A stretch of 64,000 nucleotides of DNA, taken from Pseudoscleropodium purum (lineage: Eukaryota; Streptophyta; Bryopsida; Hypnales; Brachytheciaceae). Of the stretch, positions 33,945 to 44,900 are shown one piece after another (positions within the stretch are counted from its first letter, which is position 1; each line of letters begins with the position of its first letter). The notes below the pieces were generated by a model that worked only from the letters and a program-made list of their open reading frames with translations, made no database searches and was not told where the DNA came from. The DNA is taken from positions 18,662,001 through 18,726,000 of the forward strand of contig OZ017804.1 of NCBI GenBank assembly GCA_963969395.1. Direction: 5' to 3'. The position numbers and the translations under genes are program-made.

Positions 33945-35085
33945 ATATTGGTAGATTCTGAATATATATTTTGTATAAATTTTTTGACCTTGAATTTTTT
34001 CACACTTGTTATTAACATAAAGTACATCTTGTGCCAAAAATTTCATGGTAAATAGACAATTTCTCAACCCTTGGGAGGGAGTCAAAGTTGGTAGTAGTGA
34101 AGTGGCTTCCTCCGTTGTTTCCCACAACTACACCTTTTGATAGATTGTGTATATCTTTTTTTTTATAGATATTTTGACCTTCAAATTTATCACATATGTT
34201 ATTAACATAGAGAAGATCTTGCACTAAAAATTTCATGATAAGTGTAAAAGTATCAACCCTTGGGAGGGTATCAAAGTTGGTAATAGAGAAATGTTTTCTT
34301 AAAGGTACCCATGTTGGTAGATTTTGAACTTCTTTTTTTACAAGACTTTCTTGTCTTTGAAATTTGACATATATGTTATCAACATAGAGAGAATTGTGTG
34401 ACAATAATTTTATAGTAAATAAACAATTTCTCAACCCTTAGGAGGGTGTCAAAGTTGGCAATAGTGAAATGTTTTTTGCAAGTGTTTCTCATAACAACAC
34501 ATGTTGGTAGATTGTGAATATCTTTTTTTAAATTACTCTTTTGGCCTTGAAATTTGGATAATACATTATTAATATAGATTAATTTTTGTTCCACAAATTT
34601 CATGGCAAAAAAAATTTCAATCCTTGGGAGGCTATCAAAGTTGGTAGTAGTAAAAAATTTTCTACAACTACTCATGTTGTTTGTAGATTTTGAATAACTT
34701 TTTTTTGGTGAATCTTTTGGCCTTGAAATTTGGTACACATGTTATTAACATAAAGGCAATTTTTTGGTAAACATTTTGTGGTGAAATACCAATTTTTTAG
34801 CTCTTGGGCAAGGTTGATAGGACAGTCGGACGTTCGGGATGTCCGGACGCGTCCGCTGACATTCGCGGATGCCGTCCGCCCCGTCCCGCACTGTCCGCCC
34901 CATCCGCCTCGCCCGTCCCGCCCTGTCCGCCCCCATCCGCCTTCTGACGGCGGGAGGGACGCCGCGTCCGTGCAGACGAGCGTTCGGGTTACGGACGCCT
35001 TTTTCGGGCGGACGTAGAGATTCGTCAACCCTGTTCTTGGGAGATTATCAAAGTTGGTAGCATTGAAATTTCCTTCATTGCGATT
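33945..35085. repeat. About 180-bp tandem array, five units, interrupted by a hAT MITE
   Basis: Five diverged units start near 33945, 34130, 34306, 34498 and 34673. Each has the order TTGGTAGATT..., CCTTGAAATTT..., TGTTATTAACATA..., TTTCATGGTAAA..., CAACCCTTGGGAGG, ATCAAAGTTGGTAGTAGTGA. The fifth is split by the MITE at 34809-35033 inside its CTTGGGAG word. Read on the minus strand the array keeps partly open frames with a repeated LYVNN...KFQGQ pattern. That is most simply a consequence of the repetition. Confidence 0.8.
34801..35041. mobile_element. GC-rich hAT-type MITE, copy 2, inserted in a satellite unit
   Basis: The element spans 34809-35033 (225 bp), starting CAAGGTTGAT and ending GTCAACCCTG. 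The flanking octamers are CTCTTGGG (34801-34808) and TTCTTGGG (35034-35041), seven of eight identical. Removing the element and one octamer restores the local array word CTTGGGAG followed by ATCAAAGTTGGTAG, as in the sister units, which directly demonstrates the insertion. The interior shares GTCCGCCCC runs, an ACATTCGCGGA-like block and the GGGCGGACGT right end with copy 1 but lacks about 90 bases of its middle. Confidence 0.88.
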
Positions 35086-37300
35086 TCAGAAACGCCATTT
35101 TGATTGGGACCCCGCTATACAAATATATATTATTTTCCTCAATTTCATTAAATTGGTCATGAAGAAAGACCTTTTTTCTAAAGATTCAAGAATATTTTTG
35201 GATGGACAATAAGGTATTTGGACAAAATATTTGTCTAAAGCACTTTATGCATCATCCAAAATATGAATGTTGTCATGTTTAAAATATAATTAAAAACGAA
35301 GTACACACCTAAATGACCAAAGCCTTTCATGAACTTTTTGGAATTTGCTAACAAATAACCCAAGTAATGTTAAATTTTATTAATTTTTTAAACTTGTAAG
35401 TAAACAAAATTAACTAGATGTGTTATGGATTATGAAGGAAAAGAAAACACAACCCTCAAAATCACTTATAGATTGAAAGATTAGAATGTTTGATCAAGGG
35501 AGTATTAACTCTTGAAGGACCAAATGACATTTTTTTGGCAACATAGGGATTTTAGGGAGCTTACAATGAACGGAATCTTTTTTGGTGAAATTTTTGCACA
35601 ATATGTGCATAAAAAGTAGCTTTAAGGTTCAACACTTTTCATAAATTTTGATTAGATGGTTAAAAAAATATTGTTTGATAAGTAGTTTTCAATGAATAGT
35701 ATACAGTTTGGGCAACTCAAAAAATTTCTTTAGAAATCATTTTTTTAGAAATAAGATTTGAAAATTAGTTTTCTAAATTTCTATACGGAAAGCTTTGAAT
35801 CATTCCATTTTCATTAATGAGATTAAAGGTATGAAGAGTTTTAATTTGTAGGTAGGTATAGAATCTCTATTCTGAAGTAAATTTTAAAGTCCTTAATTTA
35901 ACTCAATTTTCAATATTTTTGAAGAAAAAAAAATTTTAAATAGTGTGTAGATTGTTTATTACAAAATTACAACTATTTGGATTGGCATCTTTCAATTCCA
36001 TTTAATTAAATTCTTAGCAATTTAGTATTTCAAATCATTTTCTACTTCTTTCTACTCACTATTTTTTGGTATATATTGTACAATTCCAAATTTTTTGAAT
36101 TTTTTCAAACATGTAGCCAACTTGACTTGAAGAATTAATCCAAAAAGTAACCACCATTTTGAACAATTTTCCATACAAATATGACCTTATGAATGGCGGT
36201 TGCCCGATTTTTGCAAATCCAAATAAATGAGTTTTGTCCATTCAAACGCTAATGTATTGCAATCTCAATGGTGAAAAATTCTGAAATTTTTTCCACATCT
36301 TTTCAAACAAGTGTTCTACAAGATCCTATGGTTATATGCATTCCTAAAATGGTTTTTTTTCAAAAATTTGGTACTTGTACTAGAAATGGCAATTTGGGAA
36401 TGTATTGGATAAAAACATAGTCAAAAACCTATAGGGATTAAAACTATTAAAGTGAATTCAAATCTTTCATTTTTTTTTTTTACATGTGAAATCTAAAATT
36501 GAAGCTATCAAAAAAACATGAAGTTAAAGGACACAAATGAACCCAATTACAATCAATTTACAACTTTTCAAATCTATTCTACAATTTTATAAATAAATTT
36601 TTTTGGACACAAATAAAGGAATATCTTTATTACAAGGGTCAAAAACCAGAACCCTACCATGATGTGGCTTGGGAGGTTAGCAAGCTAAGGAAAACAACAA
36701 CTACATCTACAAAGAGGAGATAACCTTGCATGATGCAGTGGCGACGTAGTGTTTTAGAATAAATTTTCAATGTCATTATCCCCCCTTGATTTAGTATATT
36801 TGAGCCTAACTTCCAAGAACGACTAACACTAAAAATTCAAGATACACAATGAACATTCTTGTAGAAAATCTTCAAGTAGAGAAATTATAAGCCTTTTTTT
36901 TCAAAATCAGATTTTTGACACTTAAAATAGACTTTGAAAGGTCTTCACCTGAAAAAGAAAATGTCACAAATAATACTTCAAATTGGTTAGGTTTTATTTC
37001 ACTTCAAAATTCAGAATATAATACCTTGGACATATCTAGGGATTATTTAAAAACAATGTACAAGGGGATACACCTCAAATTTTAACTTGCCTGAAACCAC
37101 CATCATCGCTATGTGAACATGTCCGAAATGCATATGTACGTTTATAAAAGAAAGGATTTCAAAACTTCGATCTATCCCAAAAAACTTTCGACTTTTCATA
37201 ACTTCTATGCAAACGTCACGGTCTTTGGTGCGTTGGAACCTCCTTGCAATTGCCGACAAGAAAACGTGAAAATTCAACAAATCTAATAATAGTAACGACA
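35086..37300. other. AT-rich DNA, no gene recognised
   Basis: No domain, terminal repeat or clear tandem structure was seen. A minus-strand frame at 37047-37301 has no recognisable content. Confidence 0.45.
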
Positions 37301-37304
37301 CAGC

Positions 37305-37979
37305 AGTTTAAAGTGGCGGTTTGGGGGTACCCACCTTCCACCTCAGATTTTTTCATGTCCAAATCCCCTTGTCTTTGCAATATTAACAATCATGATGACG
37401 CAACCAAAAAATGTTAACATAACAAGATCCAACCAGTACAGTTTATGTCTGATAATGTGAGAGTAAAGCATGACTTTAATTCCCATAGCCTCAGCTACTC
37501 CAAACCATTGTTACACAACCTCTAAACGGCTGTAACGGCTGTATAACAGTTGAAAACTTTACGTATTCACAGTAACAGGGATAATTACAACGCTAACGAA
37601 CCGACAGCTCACTTCAAGGAATCCCTTGAAGCAGTCCAAATCTCTGTAACCTCTCGACTCTACTCGTAGTAGAGAATCATCACTTGAGTCCTCATAGATA
37701 CCGGTAATTCGATTCCATCCTACAAAAACCTGAAGACAGCTAGTCCAAGGCAATTGTTGGAGGATGTGGCCCAATTAAGCAAGATCCACGAGACTGCAGA
37801 AGGCCTGTTAATTCCACCAATGTGCAGCCTAAGTTATACCTGCTCGAATTTTACAACCTGAGTACCTGAAATTCACAGCCTGAACCAGAGATCAGAGACT
37901 GTCATGGAGGTGCCTGGGATCGATAATAAATCAGTAGCTTAATTATATTCGTTGTGCAACTGAGTGAAGCTAAGTTTAA
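37305..37979 (-). other. Likely 3' UTR/downstream region of the J-protein gene, with two hairpins
   Basis: Composition is GC-balanced like the gene and unlike the flanking AT-rich DNA. Two perfect small hairpins lie 26 bases apart: CTTCAAGG/CCTTGAAG with a 4-base loop (37612-37631) and CTCTACT/AGTAGAG with a 3-base loop (37658-37674). Another small repeat, ACGGCTGTAACGGCTGT, is near 37524-37540. That this is transcribed is inferred. No canonical AATAAA was identified close to the stop. Confidence 0.35.
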
Positions 37980-40900
37980 TTACTTGGCAGCAGTCTTCTT
38001 GTTCTTCTTCTTCTTCATCTCCTCGTGAGCTCTGGACTTGGAAGGTAATGTCCCTGCGCTGCTCCGGAGGCTTGCGTTCTGTCTTGAATACTCTCGCCAT
38101 CGTCGAGAAGCTGCCGCTGTCTTTGCTGCACGCTCTCTTGCTTCCGATCCATCTGCAAAAAGTGATGCGAAAATCGTTAGCTAGGGATATGATCGGGTTT
38201 CGTACAGGGAGCTTTGTTACCGATCGAGAACTGAACTATTCTTGCTCTTGTTTAGCCTTCTATTTAGTTAATGCACTGATCTGTCCGTCCTACTCGTGAG
38301 GGGGGAAATTAACATCACTCTAGAAAATTCAAATCACCACATAATTTTATTTCTGAGGAAATTGGAACAATACAATAATATTTCAACCTGCACGAATTCA
38401 TAATAGTGTGCGCTACTTTGGTAAATTAGTATCACACGCACTACTAGGACGAATTAGTGTAGTGTTTGACTGGGAAGAAAATGGGGTTGGCTGCTGTGAC
38501 TTATTTAGCGGTCTACAACTTTGAAATAGCATAAGAATTGGTTTGTGGATTTGTAAAATTGATCTCCAGGAGGGGAAGAAGTCCTCTCAGCAGCATTCAA
38601 TAGACGGTACCTGGCCTGAAATCTTCGTCTCCTCCGAAGACGGTCCACCCTTGCCAAAATGCTCCAGGGGCGTCTTTGCCCTTCTCCTTCATCATCCGAA
38701 CCCGTGCACGATTCTGCCAGTCGGGTCATACAAATTTTAATTTACAGACAGTACAAATTTGTCTGTTAATAGGAAACCCTGACGATTCAAGCCAGGAGAG
38801 TCTAGGATTGGTTGCAGGTGACATTCATTTTCAGCATGAAATCAGGGTCCTTAGCTAAGTACAAATCGAATACCGCAGCCAGACAAATCTCTAACACTGA
38901 CAAAGCTCATCTCTTTCCTGATATGGACAACTTTGCAAAGCTTTACGAAGCTTACGAAGCTAACAGGTGTGAGGGGTTTCAATACATACCAATGCCTGAG
39001 ATTGCCGCTTCTCCCATCTCCAACTTGCCTGCAAGACCCGATTCAGGAACCAAACAACGCACAATACTCACAAAGTTCGGCTCGAAACTACACATACTGG
39101 TCTATTGAAAGGAAATTGACCAGAAAACAAAAATTGGGAGTGGATTTAGCACCTGGGCAAAGACGTTGGGTGACCGAAAACCCATGCCAGACATCATCAT
39201 GGCAACCTGAACATCATATGCCACCATAAGAGTTTCAGCAATAAAATTTCATGTGCAAAAGCCGCAGTGTAAACATGACTTGCTTAAAATGGATAGGTCA
39301 CTGATCTTTGGATGAAAATGGGGTTGACCTCCCAGTTTGAACTTGCACAAGAAATCATTCACAGTTAAAAAATTGGATCTTGTACCAAACATGACCTCTC
39401 CATGGCTCTATACTGAACTTCCAAAAATCAGACTCCTCTATATAGTCAAATGCTTTATAATGGCAGTGAAAGTATCATCTAACTTGAACAAGAAATTTTA
39501 TTTTTTAAATTCAACAAAACACGATGATTACTCCTTTCATATAAGGGTAAGAACATTTCTGATAAGGATAATGACGCTGACACTGAAGTGCTCACATTAA
39601 CACGCTCAATCCTCCTCATCTCATCTTCAAGGAGCGTCAACTGTGCAGCTGTCACCCAGTGTATGCAATCCACAGGGCTGCAAAAAAAAACACGAACCCT
39701 CTTATCAGAAACACGGTATGTCTTACAATGTGTATAGTTTCCCAGACCAAGTTTTTTTCAAAAGAGAAAAGCATCTAACCCACTTTTTCAGTAACTCAAA
39801 TGTCAAGCTAAATCATCAATGAGCTCATCTCAAAAGCTCCTCCCAAGGTAACATGAATCTAAGAGTCTTGTATTGCTGGAGAGGCTAAGCACAGAGCTTG
39901 ATGTTACCATGTGTCAATAGCTTCTTGAGCTCTTGGAGCACACCCCGACTGGCAATGAACCCGAGCTCTACCAAAATCTTCCTCAATTTCAAAAGTATCA
40001 GGAGCTATGAGGGCGCAGTTCTTGCAGCCTGCAAACAATTTTGCACAAGTCCATTCAGATCCACCCCACACTAAATACTAATGAATCACAGACAAAGGTA
40101 GAGGATACGAAAACCATTAGGGACTATTGACAGAGGCGAAGATCTTCACGATCTTGATCTCGTCGGAGGAAAGGGGTTATGTCTGATAACCGACTTGGAC
40201 TTGGATCTGACAAAGTGACGAAATTTCATCTCAGCAGACCTGGCTCTAATGCTCAGAGTCATCCCTCCAGAGCTTTATACATCAAACTCCTAAATATGTT
40301 AAAATGCTGAAAGTGACACAAATACTATGGCCATTCCTCTAAATAGTAATCTAAAGTCTGATTCATCCCAGAAGATGGCTATCAGGTACTAAATTAGGGT
40401 TTTTGCAAAGATCAGAGACTCCCAAACTGTCAATGCAACTCACCAATGCAGCTGAAGTCATCAACAAACGCATGATCGCGTTCTTGGGTTATAGTTAAGA
40501 AAGGGTTAGCCGATGTTGGTGCGAAGCCATTAATCTCATCGTACACTATCCGTTGCTCCGGATCGCTAAGCACCTGCAACACCACAAATGAAATGCTTAT
40601 CATACAAGATGTTGCCCAAAACGACATCATTTGAATGTGTGAGAACTGTGAAATAGTAAATGTTAGTGTACAGGAGTTTCCAGACTGTGAGAGGTTTGAG
40701 TGTAAACAGATGAGGAGTGGATACCTCATAAATCTCGTTTACAAACATGCAAAAGTCAGTGGACGCTGAGTTGTTGCCACTCAGATCTGGGTGACAAGTC
40801 TTCATGCAAGAATAGTACGCCCTTTTGATCTCCAGCGGCGTTGCATCTGGCGTCTGCACCTCAGAAAATGACATAGCATTAAATGAGTTCCTGACGGGAG

Positions 40901-41208
40901 TCAAAGCAAGACACGGAAATTTGAGTTCATTGATGTGTATAAGGGGAGGCACAAACCAAGCCAAGCACGGAGTAGAAATCCTCGGCTATGGCGTCCTCGT
41001 TGAAATCTCCATGCCCACCCTGATCTCCACCCAACCATACCCGTGCTTTCACCGATCGTTTCGTGCTCTTCGTGCCAAAGAATCGACTACCATACTGAGA
41101 TCTAAGTTTGGCAGCATGTCTGCAAGTCCTCTTATGGCACTCAGAAGCTCGTGACAACACTCTCAAGTGCGGGGACGGCAAAAACACTGTAGCGTGGCAT
41201 GCTGCCAT
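37980..41208 (-). CDS. DJC77-like: Chloroplast J-domain/[4Fe-4S] ferredoxin-like protein (9 exons, 360 aa)
   Basis: Exons on the minus strand: 41208-40957, 40853-40725, 40573-40444, 40028-39908, 39677-39596, 39206-39153, 39028-38990, 38713-38611, 38152-37980. All eight introns are GT-AG, phases agree, and the stop is TAA at 37980-37982. Residues 1 to about 60 (MAACHATVFLPSPHLRVLSR...) are Ser/Arg-rich, like a chloroplast transit peptide. The J domain is about 76-140 (DFYSVLGL, HPD at 105-107). The ferredoxin-like domain is about 160-220, with C169-x2-C172-x2-C175 and C211-P212, the ligands of one [4Fe-4S] cluster. The C-terminal region has NVFAQASWRWEKRQ and SRRWREYSR, and ends in a Lys-rich tail. 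This is the architecture of Arabidopsis DJC76, DJC77 and DJC82; length and C-terminus fit DJC77 best. The HPD predicts stimulation of a stromal or thylakoid-associated Hsp70; cluster function is unknown. The first ATG is the only one opening the transit segment. Confidence 0.93.
39596..40028 (-). other. Exons 4-5: ferredoxin-like cluster domain
   Basis: Exon 4 (40028-39908) begins within Gly171 and codes CKNCALIAPDTFEIEEDFGR. Exon 5 (39677-39596) completes Cys211 across the junction and reads PVDCIHWVTAAQLTLLEDEM. The split Cys codon (TG|C) supports the splice model because it restores the expected CPVDCIHW motif. Two additional cysteines, C196 and C200, sit in the loop between the third and fourth ligands. 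Confidence 0.88.
40725..40853 (-). other. Exon 2: J-domain core with HPD
   Basis: Exon of 129 bases in phase 0 coding TPDATPLEIKRAYYSCMKTC, then HPD and NEIYE. The HPD tripeptide between helices II and III is required for Hsp70 ATPase stimulation in J proteins. It follows exon 1 (ending DFYSVLGL, donor GTTTGT) and precedes exon 3 (VLSDPEQRIVYDEI). Confidence 0.9.
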
Positions 41209-42400
41209 AGTATATTCTACTAGGTTGTCGACGAATTTACTCCTCCTATAATTTGGGACTGATCTAAAGAGCTTCCTCTACCAAACTCCGCTTCTCCCAA
41301 CCATGGTATGACCCCAAAAGGACTGCCAAAAAAAATCACAATGGAAGTTGTGCTCCGGTCTGAGCTAAATTGAGCTCTGTCTGTCTGAGCTACCAACGTA
41401 CGTTACAGCAATGGATCACTCCCGAGCTTGTCTCGCAGTCGGAATACTGAAACCTCCTGAGAAATCTACAGAGACAGCAGTATCCGACGAGAGCTGCGGC
41501 ATGGTCGCAGCAATGTCACGGAGAAGAAAGTAAGTCCGGGCTATATGGACCCGATTGAGCTCGATCCCACGACCAAAAGGACCAACGCGAGATCTGACGA
41601 AGGATCCAAAAATTGCAGAAAAACGCAAGCGAGATCTGACGCAGGTGAATCTGAAGGCTGAGATGATCTGGATCAGCGACTTTCGATCAACACATTCACG
41701 ATCTGGGTCCCCACCAAATCTCCAACGACTGCAAATTTCTCCCCAAATCCCGAAGCTTTCTTTGGAATTCAATTCCATGGCGGCTCACGTATAATGGTTG
41801 AGTGGTCATTCAATTTAGTCGGCCATTGTGGCAATTTCCTGTTCAGTTGCGAACTCACGTAACGGAATGGCAACCCAAAGGAGCCGCCATGGTGCGCATT
41901 GAGTGAGGATTTGGTCTGGGAGCAAGCTGGATTGTTAGAATCATGAATTTTGTATGAATTTTATATGTTTTGGGGGGATTTTGGTTTGGTAACGAAGGTT
42001 AAGTCTCTAAGGGTTTGATTTTGGGGGGATTTCTGGGGGTTTGGGGTGGATTTGTGGACGCCATGATGGATAAGTGCTGCGCCGTGTGGGGAGCGTGAGG
42101 GTGCGTGCGGCGTCGGCGGCGAGTGCGTGAGGTGGACGAGGGTGAGAACGGGAGTCTGCACAACTAGCACAAGCGCGTTTACTGGAACTGTGTGGGGGCA
42201 TTGAATTGAGGAAAGAAGGAGATTGATTGGGCATCCAATGGGGTCATTTTCTTTCTGGATTTGGAAAGAAGAAAGAAACTCGGGGGCAACAAGCTGCAGT
42301 GCAGCAGGACGCCAACTGGTGGAAAGCTGATCAGAGAAATATCTCCAATTCTTTGCAGAAGCGGAGGTAGTCATCAAAATACTCCAATTATTGAACCAGT
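41209..42400 (-). promoter_or_regulatory. GC-richer upstream region of the J-protein gene
   Basis: Upstream of the start codon the DNA stays GC-balanced, with CpG-rich stretches at 41560-41720 and 42060-42180. It includes G-runs on the plus strand (GGGGGGATTTCTGGGGG at about 42026-42042, then TTTGGGG). I see no clear TATA box position. It may contain the promoter, 5' UTR and possibly a 5' UTR intron. The minus-strand open frames at 41416-41778 and 41961-42377 have no recognisable domain and are probably products of composition. Confidence 0.4.
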
Positions 42401-42794
42401 AGGTGTATTTTGTGTTTTTAAAGTTAGCCCTTGACCCCTAAAGGTCCAAAGTCTTCTCCTTGGTTCACAGTTTCAAAAAAAAAATCATCATAAAGTACTA
42501 AAATTTGAAAGAATATTTTGAATCTTGTATACAAAAGAAAGTTGTAGATTTTGAGTTTAGATTCCATCCATATGGTTAGATTCACCAATGTTATCATAGA
42601 TATCTTTCTTTTTACAAATTTTGAAAGGAAAATTTTAAAATTCCTTCTAAATTTGATTACAAGCAAAATAATATCATTTTTTGAGTAAAATTTGTTAGAA
42701 TGGGATTCAAATGAGGTTCTGTAGACATGGTGATTTTTTGAAATCTTTGTATTCTTTAAATCTATGACCTCATTTTTGCAAATCTAGTTTTGAT

Positions 42795-43062
42795 CATTAA
42801 AAGATTTTCAGTTGCTTTGGAAGGCTATGAGTTCCCTGAGGTTTTTAGACCCTAGAAACTTGTTGCTCTTGGTGCCTGATGTAGCACAATAATTACCATG
42901 TCATTAAAAATTAACTAAAAAAATTCAAAAAAAATTTCAACTTCTTTTTTTCATTTTAAAATTTAAAAAAAAATTAATAGCCATTGTTCCTTAGCTATTG
43001 GAGGAACAACAATGGGAACAGCCCTAAAGCAACCTTGTTAGACCTCCCAAAATCTTCTAAGG
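42795..43062. mobile_element. MITE of the CATTAGAGGATTTT family, copy 2
   Basis: The left end CATTAAAAGATTTTCAGTTG matches the inverted right end of the copy at 63636-63929 nearly base for base. The right end is the inverse of CCTTAGAAGATTTTGGGAGG. The interior has the family's AT-rich middle and a GGAACAACAATGGGAACAG block. Confidence 0.62.
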
Positions 43063-44119
43063 CAACAAACTTTTCAAGAAATATAATAAAATCAATATTT
43101 TTGTTACAATGGTATAATTTTGGATCCAAAACTTATAGCATATCTACATAAAAAGATAGGGCTATCTTATCAAACACATTTTGGTGCATATTTGTTTCAT
43201 AGGACCTTTGTCAAATGATGTTGTGTTGGACATATGTCTAATATACTAGACATATTTGTTAATATTTTTAATATATTGTAAGAATTAACTTATTAGATAA
43301 AGGCAAACTCATGTTGAACTATCAAATGTTGTATTAGACAGAATGTCATAGTATTTAATAAGACAATCTTAACTAAAGTCATAAATTCTAGGACAATTAG
43401 AGAAGTATGAATTTATGATTTTGAATAAATGCTCTAAAAGGTTGAATTATCTACCTTGTGTTAACATTTTGTATACTAGAGATTTGATACGAGGTTCATG
43501 TGAAAGTATTAGAATATTACCAATTTTTCAAAATTGGGGTTATTAAATTTGACAAGCAAAAATGAAAAAAGTAGACATTAATTCATATGACAAAATAAGA
43601 CAGTTCCTACATAAATGAAGACAATAGAAAAAAAGACTCCTTAGTTGATAACTCCTAATGCATGCATGCTATCCTAGAGCACAACCTTCTAAAACCTAGT
43701 GTCTATAGTGCTATTGTTCTATTTCAGAGTTGTTGGATGTAGTGACTTTGCTTTGAGACACCTTCACTTACTAACAGCTTCCTAAGTGCCATCTACACAA
43801 ATGCTTAGATGTATGCTTGATTGTTACCTTCGTGTGTGAATGAAGGAAAAACTACTCCCAATTGTATTTGGATTGGATTGACATCTATTTGCAGTTATAT
43901 CAAAAGTGAAAACCAACCAGCAACAATACTAGGTTCAATTTGCTTCATCATCATCTCCACCTTATGTTTCATCTTGGAGTCATTGCAAAAAACACCAATG
44001 TGTTTTTACTCCACAATTAGAGTGATTCTCTTTTCACCCACTATAACTTTGAATTTTAAGCCCAATGCCAAAAATAAAAAAATAAATTCTTAGTTGACTT
44101 GATTATAATTATATTTTTA
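43063..44119. other. AT-rich DNA, no gene recognised
   Basis: The plus-strand frame at 43821-44093 has no recognisable domain. Nothing else is supportable here. Confidence 0.4.
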
Positions 44120-44900
44120 AATTTAAAATTTAAAAAAAATCATTTTATATTTAAATGTCAATTTTGTCAATATGTCACACTTTCAAGTTTAGGGGTTTTG
44201 TATACTAAATACCAATTCAAATTAATGATTTTTGGTTGAAATTTCTATGGTATATTTCTATAATAGGTAGACATGTCCCTACCAAAGAGAATCTAAAAGA
44301 AAATTATTTATGTCCTCTACGTTCATGTAAAGAGGCATCCCTTGCATGTGCACTTGTAAACATTAGGATGGTATTGACCTCATTTTTAAAAATCAAATCT
44401 CATCACTATGAAGTCTTTTCAAGTGAAAATCTTTTAGTTTTGTTGAAAAAAGATTTTCCTATATTTTACAAATTAAAATCTCCAAATTGTATTTTCTGGG
44501 ACAAAGTTTTGGACATAGAATTTTGGTGAAGAAAATACATAGTTGGACATTTTAAGTTGTAGAAAATAGAAAAATCAATTTTCAACAAAAGAAAAATTTT
44601 ACATTAGGGAGGATTTCTTGGTGATGATATTTGACCAAAAACTTGAGGTCAAAACCATTTCTAATGTTGATAAATGCACGCGCAAGGGAGGTTTCTTTGC
44701 ATAAACATAGAGGACATAAAATAATTTTTTTTAAATGCCCTTTACTAGGGACATGTTTATCTACTATAGAAATATACCACAAAAATTTCAACCAAAAATC
44801 ATTAATTTGAACCGGTATTTTGTATTAAAAAAATCCTAACTCTGAAAGTATAAAAACTTAACAAATTGATTTTTGAATATAAAATGATTTTTTTTAATTT
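44120..44900. repeat. Foldback: two inverted arms of about 345 bp around a short loop
   Basis: The left arm (about 44120-44470) and the reverse complement of the right arm (about 44556-44900) share long blocks such as AAATTAATGATTTTTGGTTG and AACATGTCCCT/GACATGTCCCT. Both arms therefore encode a similar MKFLWYIS... frame, which is a mirror effect rather than two genes. Arms differ by many substitutions. A transcript would form a long imperfect hairpin. Confidence 0.82.

Noticed and set aside
34012..34738. Two long minus-strand frames that look like a repeat protein.
   Set aside because: They follow a 180-bp tandem array with length changes between units; no evidence of a gene beyond repetition.
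34672..35060. Minus-strand 118-codon and plus-strand 79-codon frames.
   Set aside because: Same explanation: MITE copy 2 plus flanking satellite.
38812..39229. Overlapping plus-strand frames of 98 codons.
   Set aside because: They are antisense to exons 6 and 7 and introns of the J-protein gene, which has fully consistent splice phases.
41416..41778. Minus-strand 120-codon frame upstream of the J-protein start.
   Set aside because: No recognisable domain and no splice join to exon 1 that preserves a transit peptide start; more likely 5' flank.
41961..42377. Minus-strand 138-codon frame.
   Set aside because: Falls in a GC/G-run-rich tract; Pro/Ser/His-rich content is compositional.
44236..44791. 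Two frames both beginning MKFLWYIS on opposite strands.
   Set aside because: They are the two arms of a foldback, so a single sequence seen twice.
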